A stretch of DNA of 24,983 bases from an uncultured Eubacteriales bacterium (GCA_900551415.1 URWB01000020.1:1-24983); one strand, 5' to 3'; numbered from the stretch's first letter, positions 1 to 8,277 are shown. The notes: generated by a model not told the origin, from the letters alone. Program-made: numbers and translations.

Positions 1-454
1 GTTGTCTCATACGATGAACCTTGATAATAATTTCATGAAGATTAACGGCGTTTACGTATCCGAGTTTGATTTGAATTTATATACCGCGGCGCATGTTGGT
101 GTTCCTGTCGTTTTTTTGAGCGGCGACGCGCAGGTATGCGAACACGCGAAAAAAGTGCTTCCGTCATTGGAAACGGTTGCGGTAAAGTCCGGCATCGGGA
201 ACGCAACTTTTAATATGCATGGAGACAAGGCCTGTCGTTTGATTGAAGAAGGTGTGAAAAAAGGCCTTCAAAAACTTAAAGCTTGTAAAATAAAAGAGCC
301 TGCGCAATATGAAGTTGAAATCAATTTCAAGGAATGTGTACGTGCCTATCGCGCCTCTTTTTATCCCGGTGTTGAGCAGATTGACGCCAGAACAGTTCGT
401 TATATAGCTAAAGACGCCCATGAAATGATGACTACTAGAATGTATATTTTATAA
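1..454 (+). CDS. dppA: D-aminopeptidase, M55 (DppA) family, 3' part only
   Basis: This is the C-terminal part of a zinc-dependent D-aminopeptidase that releases N-terminal D-amino acids from short peptides. The gene enters from the left edge and about 110 N-terminal residues lie outside. The visible frame (from base 2) starts at the SHTM segment. I remember Bacillus subtilis DppA as having SHS there, with the catalytic His115, and the metal ligand Glu133 lies 18 residues later. Here the His is visible residue 3 and a Glu is residue 21 (VSEFDLN), exactly the same spacing. The PVVFLSGD strand and the AAVK-like stretch also match the family. The first three zinc ligands (Asp8, Glu10, His60 in DppA) and His104 are outside the window. 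The coding sequence is AT-richer than everything that follows. No start codon should be assigned; the TTG at base 2 is internal. A terminator follows 43 bases after the stop. Confidence 0.88.
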   Translation, partial: LSHTMNLDNNFMKINGVYVSEFDLNLYTAAHVGVPVVFLSGDAQVCEHAKKVLPSLETVAVKSGIGNATFNMHGDKACRLIEEGVKKGLQKLKACKIKEPAQYEVEINFKECVRAYRASFYPGVEQIDARTVRYIAKDAHEMMTTRMYIL

Positions 455-496
455 CCAAGTACGCGAATTTCATACTTTTGATATATTCCGACACGA

Positions 497-540
497 CAAA
501 ACCTCGCGGACGCGCTTGCCTGCGAGGTTTTGTTTTGCTG
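497..540. terminator. Bidirectional Rho-independent terminator between dppA and hydA
   Basis: There is a perfect 11-bp inverted repeat, CAAAACCTCGC at 497-507 and GCGAGGTTTTG at 522-532, with a 14-base loop. The A- and T-rich ends of the stem give a U-run on either strand. It lies between two convergent genes, 43 bases after the dppA stop and 15 bases after the hydA stop, so it can end transcription from both sides. Confidence 0.85.
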
Positions 541-546
541 TCTTTT

Positions 547-2295
547 TTATTTCTGACCGTTCAGCGACTTCATCTCCAGATCCCAGTCCGCGAGATGAGT
601 ATGCAGTAGATGGTGGGATTCTTTGGACAACGGTTTGCCCAGATACTCCTGATAGGTCTGCTGTACCGCTTGATTCTCGTGTGAAAATCTGAGGTTATTG
701 ATCTTATCCAGACCGTAGAGTTTAAGCGCGCGCTTCGGCGCGAATTCCTTGCCGTCCACAAACGGCTGACCGCCGCCGCCCACGCATCCGCCCGGACAAG
801 CCATGATTTCAACGAAATCATACTCTGCGTCTCCGCGATTGACTGCGTCGATCAGTTTCCTCGCATTGCCGAGTCCGCTGGCCGCCGCGACCTTCAGGGT
901 GGTGCCGGCCAGATCAAATTTTGCTTCCTTCCAGCCATCCATACCGCGCACTTCCTTGAACGCGTCCGGATCCGGATTGCTTCCGGTAACCAGATAATAG
1001 GCGCTTCTGAGTGCCGCTTCCATGACGCCGCCGGTCGTACCGAAAATCACAGCCGCGCCGGAGCCCTCGCCAAAGATATCATCAAACGGCATATCCATCA
1101 AATCCTGCGGCTTGATGCTGTCGCAGCGAATCAAACGGTCAAGTTCTCTGGTCGTCAGTACCAGATCGACATCCTTGCCATGACCGGCACTGTTTACCTG
1201 CTCGACATCACACTCAAACTTTTTCGCCACGCAAGGCATGATAGAAATTGAAAAAATCTTACTTGGGTCAAGTCCAAGCTTTTGCGCGATATAGGTTTTG
1301 GAAATCGCGCCGAACATCTGCTGCGGTGATTTCGCGGTGGACAAGTCCTCTACCATATCCGGATACTGCGTTCTGACAAAGCGCAGCCAGCCCGGGCAGC
1401 AGGAGGTAAACATCGGCCATTTATGACGATTCCTGTTGGCGAGTCTTTCGAGGAATTCACTGCCTTCTTCCATAATCGTCAGATCTGCACTGTAATTGGT
1501 ATCAAAGACATAATCAATACCGATTTTTTTGAGCGCGCAGACCAGCTTGCCCATGGTCGCGTCCTTATCCTTGAGACCAATCTGCTCTCCCCACGCGGTA
1601 CGCACCGCCGGAGCCACCTGTACGATGGTGACGATTTCCGGATCCGCGAGCGCGTCGTTGAGATCCAATCTGTCATCTCTTTCGCGCAGCGCGCCGACCG
1701 GACAATGCGTGATGCACTGCCCGCAAAGCGCGCAGTCGCTTTCGCGGAAGGCCTGATTATCTTTGAGCCCGATGGTCGTGCGGTAGCCGGAACCGATCAG
1801 CGTCCAGATGCCCATGCCTTGAATTTTTTCGCAGACCTGAATGCAGCGCATGCATTTCACACATTTGGAAGCATCACGCACCAGCGGAAGATTCCTATCC
1901 CAGCGGCCTTTTTCTGCCGTATTTTCATAATCGGAAAGGATGATGCCAAGGTCATTGGCAATCGTCTGCAGCGTGCAGTTTCCGCTCTTGATGCAGCTCG
2001 CGCAGTTCGCGTTGTGGTCCGAAAGCATCAGTTCCACATTAATCCTTCTGGTTCTTCTGACACGCGGACTGTTCGTCAGGATTTCCATACCGTCTTCGCA
2101 GATGGTGTTGCACGCGGTCACGAGCTTTTCCATTCCTTTTAATTCCACAAGACAGACACGACAGGCGCCGATCTCGTTAATGTCCTTCAAATAACAGAGG
2201 TGCGGGATATGTACGCCAACCTTCTCGGCTGCCTCCATGATGGTCATGCCTTCCGGTACCGATACCTGCTGTTCGTTGATTGTCAGTTTTACCAT
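547..2295 (-). CDS. hydA: [FeFe] hydrogenase catalytic subunit (HydA/HndD-like)
   Basis: This is a cytoplasmic [FeFe] hydrogenase of 582 residues that makes or consumes H2. All cofactor sites of the long form are visible: an N-terminal [2Fe-2S] domain (C34, C45, C48, C62), a His-ligated [4Fe-4S] cluster (H94, C98, C101, C107), two ferredoxin-type [4Fe-4S] clusters (C145/148/151/155 and C188/191/194/198), and the H-cluster domain. The three H-cluster signatures are intact: TSCCPGW (297-303), MPCVAKKFE (353-361) and EIMACPGGCVGGGGQP (496-511). The ligands are C300, C355, C500 and C504, and C299 is the proton-relay cysteine. A small-subunit-like tail (residues about 535-570, ending in HHLLHTHL) is present. 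The start ATG overlaps the upstream flavoprotein stop by 7 bases (ATGGTAA) and follows a strong AGGAGGGAGGG site, so the two are translationally coupled. A terminator follows. The partner suggests NADPH coupling (inference). Maturases HydEFG are not in the window. Confidence 0.96.
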   Translation of the reverse strand: MVKLTINEQQVSVPEGMTIMEAAEKVGVHIPHLCYLKDINEIGACRVCLVELKGMEKLVTACNTICEDGMEILTNSPRVRRTRRINVELMLSDHNANCASCIKSGNCTLQTIANDLGIILSDYENTAEKGRWDRNLPLVRDASKCVKCMRCIQVCEKIQGMGIWTLIGSGYRTTIGLKDNQAFRESDCALCGQCITHCPVGALRERDDRLDLNDALADPEIVTIVQVAPAVRTAWGEQIGLKDKDATMGKLVCALKKIGIDYVFDTNYSADLTIMEEGSEFLERLANRNRHKWPMFTSCCPGWLRFVRTQYPDMVEDLSTAKSPQQMFGAISKTYIAQKLGLDPSKIFSISIMPCVAKKFECDVEQVNSAGHGKDVDLVLTTRELDRLIRCDSIKPQDLMDMPFDDIFGEGSGAAVIFGTTGGVMEAALRSAYYLVTGSNPDPDAFKEVRGMDGWKEAKFDLAGTTLKVAAASGLGNARKLIDAVNRGDAEYDFVEIMACPGGCVGGGGQPFVDGKEFAPKRALKLYGLDKINNLRFSHENQAVQQTYQEYLGKPLSKESHHLLHTHLADWDLEMKSLNGQK

Positions 2296-4139
2296 TTGGT
2301 ATCCCTCCCTCCTCTGAATGAGCCGAAGCCATGATAATCACAGCGCAGACATCTGGAAGCTTCCTGCATGGCTTCCTCCAGACTCATGCCCTGCTCCACT
2401 TCATCGAAGTCATTTCCTCTCTGCTTCGCGAAACGTTCCTTCAATTCCACTCTGCCGCAAGGCAAGTGATCATTTGGAATCGGCGTCGGGATATCTACAT
2501 CGACGGTAATCTCATGGTTAAACCCTAAATAGGCGTCAATATTGGCAGCAGCAACCTTGCCTGCAGCAACCGCGTTGATGACCGTAGACGGGCCGGTGAC
2601 GCAGTCCCCGCCCGCATAAGTGCCGAGTACATTGTCCACTACACTGTTCTTCTTTGCCTGAATATTGCCGCGGAATACCGGAATCCCGAACTCTTCAAAG
2701 AAGCGAATATCAGTAGCCTGTCCGATGGCGGAAATGATAATATCACAAGGGATCTTTTCCTCCGGTTCGGAAGAATCCACTGGACGCGGCCTGCCGCTCT
2801 TGTCAGCCTGCCCCGCGATCTGCGGTTTCACCCAAAGTGCCTGCACCTCTCCGCGTTTATTCGTCGCGATCCTGGATGGCGCTTTGAGCTGCACAAGCGT
2901 ACAGCCTTCGGCAATCGCGCCGCCTATCTCATCCGACAGTGCGGTCATGTCATCCTTTCTTCTTCTGTAAACGATGCTGACCTCGGTCGCGCCAAGACGC
3001 TTTGCAGTTCTGGCTACGTCCATCGCGACGTTGCCGCCGCCGATGACCACGACAACCTTGCCGTTGAAATCCGGCATCGCGTCATCACCGATCCCGCGCA
3101 ACATTTCGACAGCCGGAATGACCCCTTTGGCGTATTCGCCCGGAATACCGATCGGTTTCGCGTTATGAGAGCCGATCGAAATATAGGTCGCGTCAAAATG
3201 ATTGCGAATCTCTGCCATGCCCTCCGGTGAAGAAATATCAAAGTTGCATTTCGCTTCCACACCGGTCGAAAGAATCGCGTCGATGTCCCATTGCAGTCTT
3301 TCTCGCGGCAATCTGTAATTTGGAATACCGTAACGCAGCATGCCGCCAAGCTGCGCGCGTTTTTCAAACACCGTAACCTGATGTCCCATGATAGACAGGA
3401 AGTAGGCCGCCGACAATCCGGAAGGCCCTCCGCCGATCACCGCAATCTTCTTGCCGGTATCGTCCATCTTTTGCGGTACCGGAACATCTCCACAGTTATC
3501 CACCGCGAAACGTTTGAGACCTCTGATGTTGATCGGCGCGTCTACCAGAATTCTTCTGCAGCGCTGCTCGCATGGATGCTCACAGATCAGCGCGCAGACC
3601 GTCGGGAACGGATTATCCTTACGGATCAGTCTGACAGCGTCCGCGTACCGTTCATGCTTGAGCAACGAAATGTAACCCGGAACATCCACGCCGGCCGGAC
3701 ACATCGCCACACAAGGTACCGGCTGTACCTGCTTCTTGATATTGTCCGCGCAGGCATGATATTTGATATGAGATTCAAAGTCGTCCCGGTATCCCTTCAA
3801 GCCTCTGAGCACCATATTGGCGGCTTCAAAGCCGATCGCGCAGTCCGCGGAGACGCTGATGGCTTCTGCGGTTCTTTCCAGCAGCTCCAGCGTTTCCATC
3901 CCCGGCTCCGTATTCATTTCCAAAATGTCGTCAATCATCATCTGGAGCTGTCCCAGACCGACGCGACATGGCGTGCACTTGCCGCAGCTCTGTGAATGAC
4001 ATAGTTTTAAGAACGCTGACGCCAAATCGACCGGGCATTGTCCCGGCGGACTGGCGACGATTCTTCTTTCCAGATCCTTATAAAGACCTTCTACTGTTTT
4101 TTGAGCAGTGTCCCGCGATTTAATATACAATCGGTTCAT
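2289..4139 (-). CDS. NuoF C-terminal Fe-S domain fused to a GltD/NfnB-like FAD-NADPH oxidoreductase
   Basis: This 616-residue predicted electron-transfer flavoprotein is partner of the adjacent hydrogenase. Residues about 40-120 resemble the C-terminal [4Fe-4S] domain of NuoF/HydB (SCGKCTPCR at 51-59, with C52, C55, C58, then C100), but the FMN- and NADH-binding NuoF core is absent. Residues about 130-545 form a GltD-like module: cysteines C143, C147, C182, C186, C190 and C194 for two [4Fe-4S] clusters, an FAD-binding GGGPSGL near 236, and a second dinucleotide site (GGGNVAMDVA near 367). The latter is followed by YRRRKDDM (391-398), a basic patch usual for NADPH. The C-terminal part carries CLRCD (597-601). 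GltD-like modules also form NfnB, where the FAD bifurcates electrons. The ribosome binding site is AAGGAGGGCAAT before ATG. The EamA gene ends 33 bases upstream and hydA overlaps downstream. It has often been annotated as a glutamate synthase small chain, but no glutamate synthase large subunit is nearby, so I infer a hydrogenase role. Confidence 0.88.
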   Translation of the reverse strand: MNRLYIKSRDTAQKTVEGLYKDLERRIVASPPGQCPVDLASAFLKLCHSQSCGKCTPCRVGLGQLQMMIDDILEMNTEPGMETLELLERTAEAISVSADCAIGFEAANMVLRGLKGYRDDFESHIKYHACADNIKKQVQPVPCVAMCPAGVDVPGYISLLKHERYADAVRLIRKDNPFPTVCALICEHPCEQRCRRILVDAPINIRGLKRFAVDNCGDVPVPQKMDDTGKKIAVIGGGPSGLSAAYFLSIMGHQVTVFEKRAQLGGMLRYGIPNYRLPRERLQWDIDAILSTGVEAKCNFDISSPEGMAEIRNHFDATYISIGSHNAKPIGIPGEYAKGVIPAVEMLRGIGDDAMPDFNGKVVVVIGGGNVAMDVARTAKRLGATEVSIVYRRRKDDMTALSDEIGGAIAEGCTLVQLKAPSRIATNKRGEVQALWVKPQIAGQADKSGRPRPVDSSEPEEKIPCDIIISAIGQATDIRFFEEFGIPVFRGNIQAKKNSVVDNVLGTYAGGDCVTGPSTVINAVAAGKVAAANIDAYLGFNHEITVDVDIPTPIPNDHLPCGRVELKERFAKQRGNDFDEVEQGMSLEEAMQEASRCLRCDYHGFGSFRGGRDTKW

Positions 4140-4172
4140 ATTGCCCTCCTTATACTATACATCTTTTTTATT

Positions 4173-5069
4173 TCATTTTTGGCTTTTGCCAAAAGAACTG
4201 AAATCGATTTCCATGATAAACAGGCTCGCGACCATCAGCGCCGCGCCGAAATAGGACTTAACGCTCAAAATTTCGTTCGCGAAAATTGCCGCTACAAACG
4301 CCGCGAATACAGGCTCCAGCGCGAAAATCACGCCGGTGTGCGACGCTGTCGTGTAGCGCTGTGCGAGCGGCTGCAGAACGAAGGCTACTCCTGTGCAGAA
4401 AACAGACAGGAACAGTACCGCGCCCCATACGGTCGGCGTGGTCGGCAGATGCGGCTGCTCTGTCAAAAACGCCAGCAGTAAATTACAGACACCTGTCACG
4501 CCAAGCTGAAACACACCGAGCTGATAGGCGTCAACTTCCTCACGCGCGACAGCCTTTTCGGTCAGCAAAAGATCGATCGCGTAAGCCACCGCGCACATCA
4601 GGCAGAGCAGATCGCCTTTGATATGCGCTGTATTGATGGAAAAATCATCTTTGAGCGTCAAAAGCGCGATACCGACCAGACACATCAACACGACCAGCAC
4701 CAGCTTTTTGCTCTGTCTCTGCTTCAAAAAAATCCAGCCGAGCAGCGGTGTAAAAACGACCGTCATGCCGCACAAAAACCCGGAATTGGACAGAGAAGTA
4801 TATTTCACGCCGAAGGTCGCGCCCATGTAGACAAAGACCAGCGCGATGCCGACCAGAACGCTGTACCGGAGCGTCGTCCGGTTGACAGTACGGATTTTTT
4901 TCCATGACAGCAGCGCCGCAATCACAAACGCGCCCAAAAACCGATGCGCATTCAGCGTGAACGGGTCCATATCGATCAGACAAAGATCCATCAGATAGTA
5001 GGACACACCCCAGCAGAGCGTCACCAGCACCAGCATCATGTCCGCCTGCGTTTGTTTGTTCAATCTCAT
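4173..5069 (-). CDS. EamA/DMT-family transporter
   Basis: This is an integral membrane protein of 298 residues with about ten hydrophobic helices in two EamA repeats, the architecture of the drug/metabolite transporter superfamily. Family features include the early LCWGVSYYLMDL segment in helix 1, AHRFLGAFVIAALL in the first half, and ALEPVFAAFVAAIFANE in the second half. The substrate cannot be told from sequence; members export amino acids, metabolites or drugs. I place the start at the ATG at 5069 (MRLNKQTQ), because GGGAGGATATAGA lies just before it. An upstream in-frame TTG at 5084 lies within that binding site. The start is separated from the holA stop by a single base, so translation is coupled to holA. 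A 7-bp inverted repeat immediately follows and overlaps no coding bases. Confidence 0.85.
   Translation of the reverse strand: MRLNKQTQADMMLVLVTLCWGVSYYLMDLCLIDMDPFTLNAHRFLGAFVIAALLSWKKIRTVNRTTLRYSVLVGIALVFVYMGATFGVKYTSLSNSGFLCGMTVVFTPLLGWIFLKQRQSKKLVLVVLMCLVGIALLTLKDDFSINTAHIKGDLLCLMCAVAYAIDLLLTEKAVAREEVDAYQLGVFQLGVTGVCNLLLAFLTEQPHLPTTPTVWGAVLFLSVFCTGVAFVLQPLAQRYTTASHTGVIFALEPVFAAFVAAIFANEILSVKSYFGAALMVASLFIMEIDFSSFGKSQK
4177..4194 (-). repeat. Short perfect inverted repeat at the end of the EamA gene
   Basis: A 7-bp inverted repeat (TTTTGGC / GCCAAAA) with a 4-base loop lies in the last codons of the transporter gene, 37 bases before the hydrogenase flavoprotein start. In the direction of transcription it is followed by an A-rich, not a T-rich, run, so it does not look like a terminator. 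It may be an mRNA stability or spacing element, or chance. Confidence 0.4.
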
Positions 5070-5070
5070 T

Positions 5071-6123
5071 CTATATCCTCCCAACCAGAAGTTCCAGCGC
5101 CAAAGCCGGTTCTAAGGTTCCTGTTTTAATATTGCGGTCAATTTCATACAGCTGAATCAGGATGCTTTTTAACTTATCTATTGTAAATTTTTCACAAAAT
5201 CCGATTGATTTTTTGACGCGAAATTCGTGTACCTTCAATGTTTTGGAGATTTCGGGAGCGTACATGCCCGCGCGCCGAAGTTCTTTGATCTCCAGCATCA
5301 GCTCAAAGTGATTGACCAAAAGACCGATCACCGCATAAACATCCGAACCTGCCGTCAAAATATTGTGCAGCAGACTGAAAGCCGTATCCTTCCTTCCCAT
5401 GCTGACCGCGTCCAAAAAATCAAAGACATAGGTGTCCAGATCTCCGTTGACGGACTGCGCGATATCCGCCTCCGTAATCACGCCGCCGCTGCTGTGCGCG
5501 ATGATTTTTTGAATATCATTCGCCAGCGTCGAAATGCGATAATCCGTCTCCTTATGGAAGTAACCGGTTTCCTCCAAAAGATATTGCAGCAGATCTCTTG
5601 AAATCTGCGCGCCTGCGGCCTTAAAACGCTTTTCGGTAAACCCCAGCAGCTGCGTGCGGTCAAGCTTGCAGAAGTCATAGCTTCTTGCCGTCTTTTTTAG
5701 TTTTTTGACCAGATCACTTTTTTCATTAATCGTCTCTGAAGAAAAGATTAAAATCGCGGTTTCATTTGGGCTGTCGAGGTAATCGCTGAGTTTGGCGAGT
5801 TCTGAAGCGCCGAATCCCTTGACATTGCCGCCGCGCAGCGGCGTGTAATCCTTGACCCAGACAACGCGTCTTCTCGAAAACATGGAGAAGGTGTTGCAGG
5901 CTTCCAGAATCTGCTCTACAGACTGTGTATCGTCACTCAGTTTCACATAGTCGACGGCTTCCGCGCCTGGCAGGACATATTTGTTTTTGAGCGAGTCCGC
6001 CGCCCAATGAATCAAAAAGTCCTCTGCCCCGTAAAAAAAAAGAACCGGCGGGAAATCATCGTTTTTTAAATCTCTGCTGAACACGCGGAAAGCATGCTCT
6101 TTTTTTTCAGAATTTCCTGCCAT
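5071..6123 (-). CDS. holA: DNA polymerase III subunit delta
   Basis: HolA (350 residues) is the delta subunit of the clamp loader. It opens the beta sliding clamp during loading on primed DNA. The family pattern is clear: an N-terminal domain that starts with PPVLFFYGAEDFLIHWAAD, the NTFSMFSRRRVVWVKD segment, the beta-strand AILIFSSET, and a C-terminal helical collar containing YAVIGLLVNHFELMLEI. Length is normal for the family (about 340). I prefer the ATG at 6123 (MAGNSEKK) over an in-frame ATG at 6183. It is preceded by AAAGGAGATTGT, and a promoter with consensus-like boxes lies in the 60 bases between the two. It is followed one base later by the EamA transporter. rpsT, a common neighbour of holA in Firmicutes, is not next to it here. 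Confidence 0.93.
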   Translation of the reverse strand: MAGNSEKKEHAFRVFSRDLKNDDFPPVLFFYGAEDFLIHWAADSLKNKYVLPGAEAVDYVKLSDDTQSVEQILEACNTFSMFSRRRVVWVKDYTPLRGGNVKGFGASELAKLSDYLDSPNETAILIFSSETINEKSDLVKKLKKTARSYDFCKLDRTQLLGFTEKRFKAAGAQISRDLLQYLLEETGYFHKETDYRISTLANDIQKIIAHSSGGVITEADIAQSVNGDLDTYVFDFLDAVSMGRKDTAFSLLHNILTAGSDVYAVIGLLVNHFELMLEIKELRRAGMYAPEISKTLKVHEFRVKKSIGFCEKFTIDKLKSILIQLYEIDRNIKTGTLEPALALELLVGRI

Positions 6124-6154
6124 ACAATCTCCTTTTTCTTCACTATAGTGTAAT

Positions 6155-6183
6155 ATTATACCTGTTTTTTGTACATTTTTCAA
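6155..6183 (-). promoter_or_regulatory. Predicted sigma-A promoter for holA and downstream genes
   Basis: On the minus strand there is TTGAAA (6178-6183), a 17-base spacer, then TATAAT (6155-6160), nearly perfect against TTGACA-17-TATAAT. The start codon of holA lies about 32 bases beyond the -10 box. The -35 box overlaps the TGA stop codon of the upstream antiporter gene. It should drive holA, the transporter and the hydrogenase pair independently of the upstream block. Confidence 0.75.
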
Positions 6184-7568
6184 TGCAAAATAACAGAATC
6201 GTCCGTTTTTTTACAAGAATTCTGTATACTTCTCTCTTTATCCTGTTTTTTCTCTGCAAACCAACGCTTTTTCAGCAGGAACCAGCTGAGAGGAATCAGA
6301 TACATGTAGACCGCGTACGGCAGGCAGGCCGCGCTGACGCCAAAAAACGACAAAGGCACCGAGCAGCCGATGCACCATGGCACCATGCAGGCGATTAAAA
6401 TAACTGAATTTTCCATATCGATGGCCAACTCCTCCTTTGAGGCTCCGGCATCTTCGTACGGTTTGTTCAACAGATCATTGCAAACCAGCGTCGCGATCGT
6501 CTGGTTGCAAAAGATGCAGGAGGCTGCCAGACTCAACGCTGTCATCACCGTAAACCGGCCGCAGCGCGTACATGCCCGTCCCAGCCGCTCTTGCAGGCTG
6601 TCCAGCATCCCGGTACCTTTAAAGATACCCGAATAGCCACTGGAAATCAGCAGGATCACAGCGATTTCCAGCATAGAGACAAGCCCGCCGCCGTTCAGAA
6701 TCGCGCCCAAACCATCGCCGTCTGCGTGATAACCGAGTACGCAGATTTTGAGGACTTCCAAAAGCGGCACCTTCTGAATCAGGCAAGCGACCATAATACC
6801 GCTGAGAATGCTGGCCGCCATGGAATACAGCACGCTGACCTTAAGCAGCGGCAAAAGCAGCATGAATACCGCCGGAACGAATGCCCACAGGGACAGCCGG
6901 AAGGCTTCTTCAAAACGCTGCATTAGTGCTTCATCGACATGACTGATCGGATTTCGCACCGAAAAAACCACATAAACTGCCGCAGACAGCAGCAGAGGCA
7001 GAATCGCCGTTTTCATCATCAGTTTGACATTGTCATAAATCCGCGTTCCGGTAATACCCGCCACCATGTTCGCGCTCGAGGAAACCGGAGATCCTCTGTC
7101 ACCAAAGTAAATACCGGACATCAGCGCGCCGGCGGTCAAAACCGGATCTACGCCGCCACTCCTGGCAAGTGTCATAAAAATGACGCCGACCGTACCGGCC
7201 ACGCCGAAGGAGGTCCCCAACGCATAACTCAGCAGACAGGAAAGCAGGAAGGCAATCACCAGAAACAGCTGTGGTATGATCAGCTTCATGCCGTAATAAA
7301 CAAAAACCGTAATTGTGCCGGACACGCGCCAGGTCGCGGTCACAAAGCCAATGACGCACATAACCTCGATCACAAGCAGTGAATCCTTCGCGCCGTCTGC
7401 TGCCATCGCAAGCAGTTCCTTCACCGCACAGCCGCGTCGCAGACCGACCGTAAGGAAAGCGACCAGCCCCGCCAGCAGCGCGAAGATCATGGAATAGTCC
7501 AAAACAATCGCCGAAATCATGCTGGCCATGAAAACAAAAAAAGCAAGCAGCAAGTCCATCTCTCTCAT
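6180..7568 (-). CDS. Na+/H+ antiporter, NhaC family
   Basis: This is a polytopic membrane protein of 462 residues with about twelve hydrophobic segments, resembling the NhaC antiporter family. Characteristic stretches are LSYALGTSFGVAGTVGVIF, MSGIYFGDRGSPVSSSANM, with the GDR.SP motif, and a late CNQTIATLV segment. It likely exchanges Na+ for protons or for a carboxylate (some family members are malate/lactate antiporters); the substrate is not determinable here. The start is ambiguous between the ATG at 7568 and the ATG at 7559 (MDLLLAFF); neither has an ideal ribosome binding site, and the rpe stop lies 8 or 17 bases upstream, so coupling to rpe translation is likely. It occupies the position often held by a thiamine pyrophosphokinase gene after rpe in other Firmicutes. 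The downstream holA promoter overlaps its stop codon. Confidence 0.85.
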   Translation of the reverse strand: MREMDLLLAFFVFMASMISAIVLDYSMIFALLAGLVAFLTVGLRRGCAVKELLAMAADGAKDSLLVIEVMCVIGFVTATWRVSGTITVFVYYGMKLIIPQLFLVIAFLLSCLLSYALGTSFGVAGTVGVIFMTLARSGGVDPVLTAGALMSGIYFGDRGSPVSSSANMVAGITGTRIYDNVKLMMKTAILPLLLSAAVYVVFSVRNPISHVDEALMQRFEEAFRLSLWAFVPAVFMLLLPLLKVSVLYSMAASILSGIMVACLIQKVPLLEVLKICVLGYHADGDGLGAILNGGGLVSMLEIAVILLISSGYSGIFKGTGMLDSLQERLGRACTRCGRFTVMTALSLAASCIFCNQTIATLVCNDLLNKPYEDAGASKEELAIDMENSVILIACMVPWCIGCSVPLSFFGVSAACLPYAVYMYLIPLSWFLLKKRWFAEKKQDKERSIQNSCKKTDDSVILH

Positions 7569-7576
7569 CCCGCTTT

Positions 7577-8227
7577 CTATCGGATCGATTTAAAGTCCGC
7601 GACGCGCTGCGGCACGTCCTGCGCGCCGAATACCGCGGAGCCCGCGACTGCGATCTCCACGCCCGCGTCCATGACCGTTTTCGCATTATCCAGAGTAATG
7701 CCTCCGTCGATTTCAATGGCAAACGAAAGCCCTTTCGCGCGCTTGATTTCCGCAAGTGTTTTGACCTTCTCCAAGGCCGACGGAATAAATTTTTGTCCGC
7801 CGAAGCCCGGATTGACCGACATCACCAGCACAAGATCCACATCCTCCAAGATGCATTCCAGACTTGATACAGGCGTCGCCGGATTGATGGCAACGCCTGC
7901 CTTGATCCCCTTCGCGTGGATGTTTTGAATCGTGCGGTGCAGATGCACGCAGGCTTCTCGGTGTACAGTGATAAACGCGGTCTGCGGTGTCACGAAACTA
8001 TCGAGATATTGATCCGGATTTTCAATCATCAGATGTACATCGTAAGGCAGCTTCGTCCTGTCGTTCAAGGCTTTCATCACCGGCGCGCCGAAGCTGATAT
8101 TCGGTACAAAATGTCCGTCCATGACGTCTACATGGATATAGTCCGCGCCGCCGCGCTCGATTTTTTGGATGTCTGAGAGCAGACAGGCAAAGTCCGCGGA
8201 TAAAATCGATGGTGCCAGTTTCAGCAT
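7577..8227 (-). CDS. rpe: Ribulose-phosphate 3-epimerase
   Basis: Rpe interconverts ribulose 5-phosphate and xylulose 5-phosphate in the pentose phosphate pathway. The 216-residue TIM barrel has the expected LAPSILSADF start (S8), the metal and catalytic residues H32, D34, H65 and D174 (in HVDVMDGHFVPN, DVHLMI and IEIDGGI), and the phosphate-loop sequence MSVNPGFGGQKF. Length is typical (about 215-220). A good site, TGAGGTGAATACAA, precedes the ATG. It follows rsgA by 50 bases, as in Bacillus subtilis and many Clostridia, where prpC-prkC-rsgA-rpe is a conserved order. Confidence 0.96.
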   Translation of the reverse strand: MLKLAPSILSADFACLLSDIQKIERGGADYIHVDVMDGHFVPNISFGAPVMKALNDRTKLPYDVHLMIENPDQYLDSFVTPQTAFITVHREACVHLHRTIQNIHAKGIKAGVAINPATPVSSLECILEDVDLVLVMSVNPGFGGQKFIPSALEKVKTLAEIKRAKGLSFAIEIDGGITLDNAKTVMDAGVEIAVAGSAVFGAQDVPQRVADFKSIR

Positions 8228-8277
8228 TTGTATTCACCTCATTGCTTTCATGCTTTTCTTTTTGAATTTTGTTGCAT

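Noticed and set aside
1423..2142. A 239-codon open frame on the plus strand inside hydA
   Set aside because: It is antisense to conserved hydrogenase cysteine motifs, has no ribosome binding site and is an effect of GC-rich codons.
3291..3995. A 234-codon open frame on the plus strand inside the flavoprotein gene
   Set aside because: It is the antisense shadow of a clearly conserved protein; no family features.
2289..4139. Glutamate synthase small subunit
   Set aside because: The GltD-like module is fused to a NuoF-type Fe-S domain and overlaps hydA; no glutamate synthase large subunit is near.
4140..4172. TATAGT and TATAAG sequences just before the flavoprotein gene as a promoter for the hydrogenase pair
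   Set aside because: No -35 box lies at the right spacing, and transcription would begin within the ribosome binding site.
4177..4194. Rho-independent terminator after the EamA gene
   Set aside because: The hairpin is followed by A residues, not T residues, in the direction of transcription.
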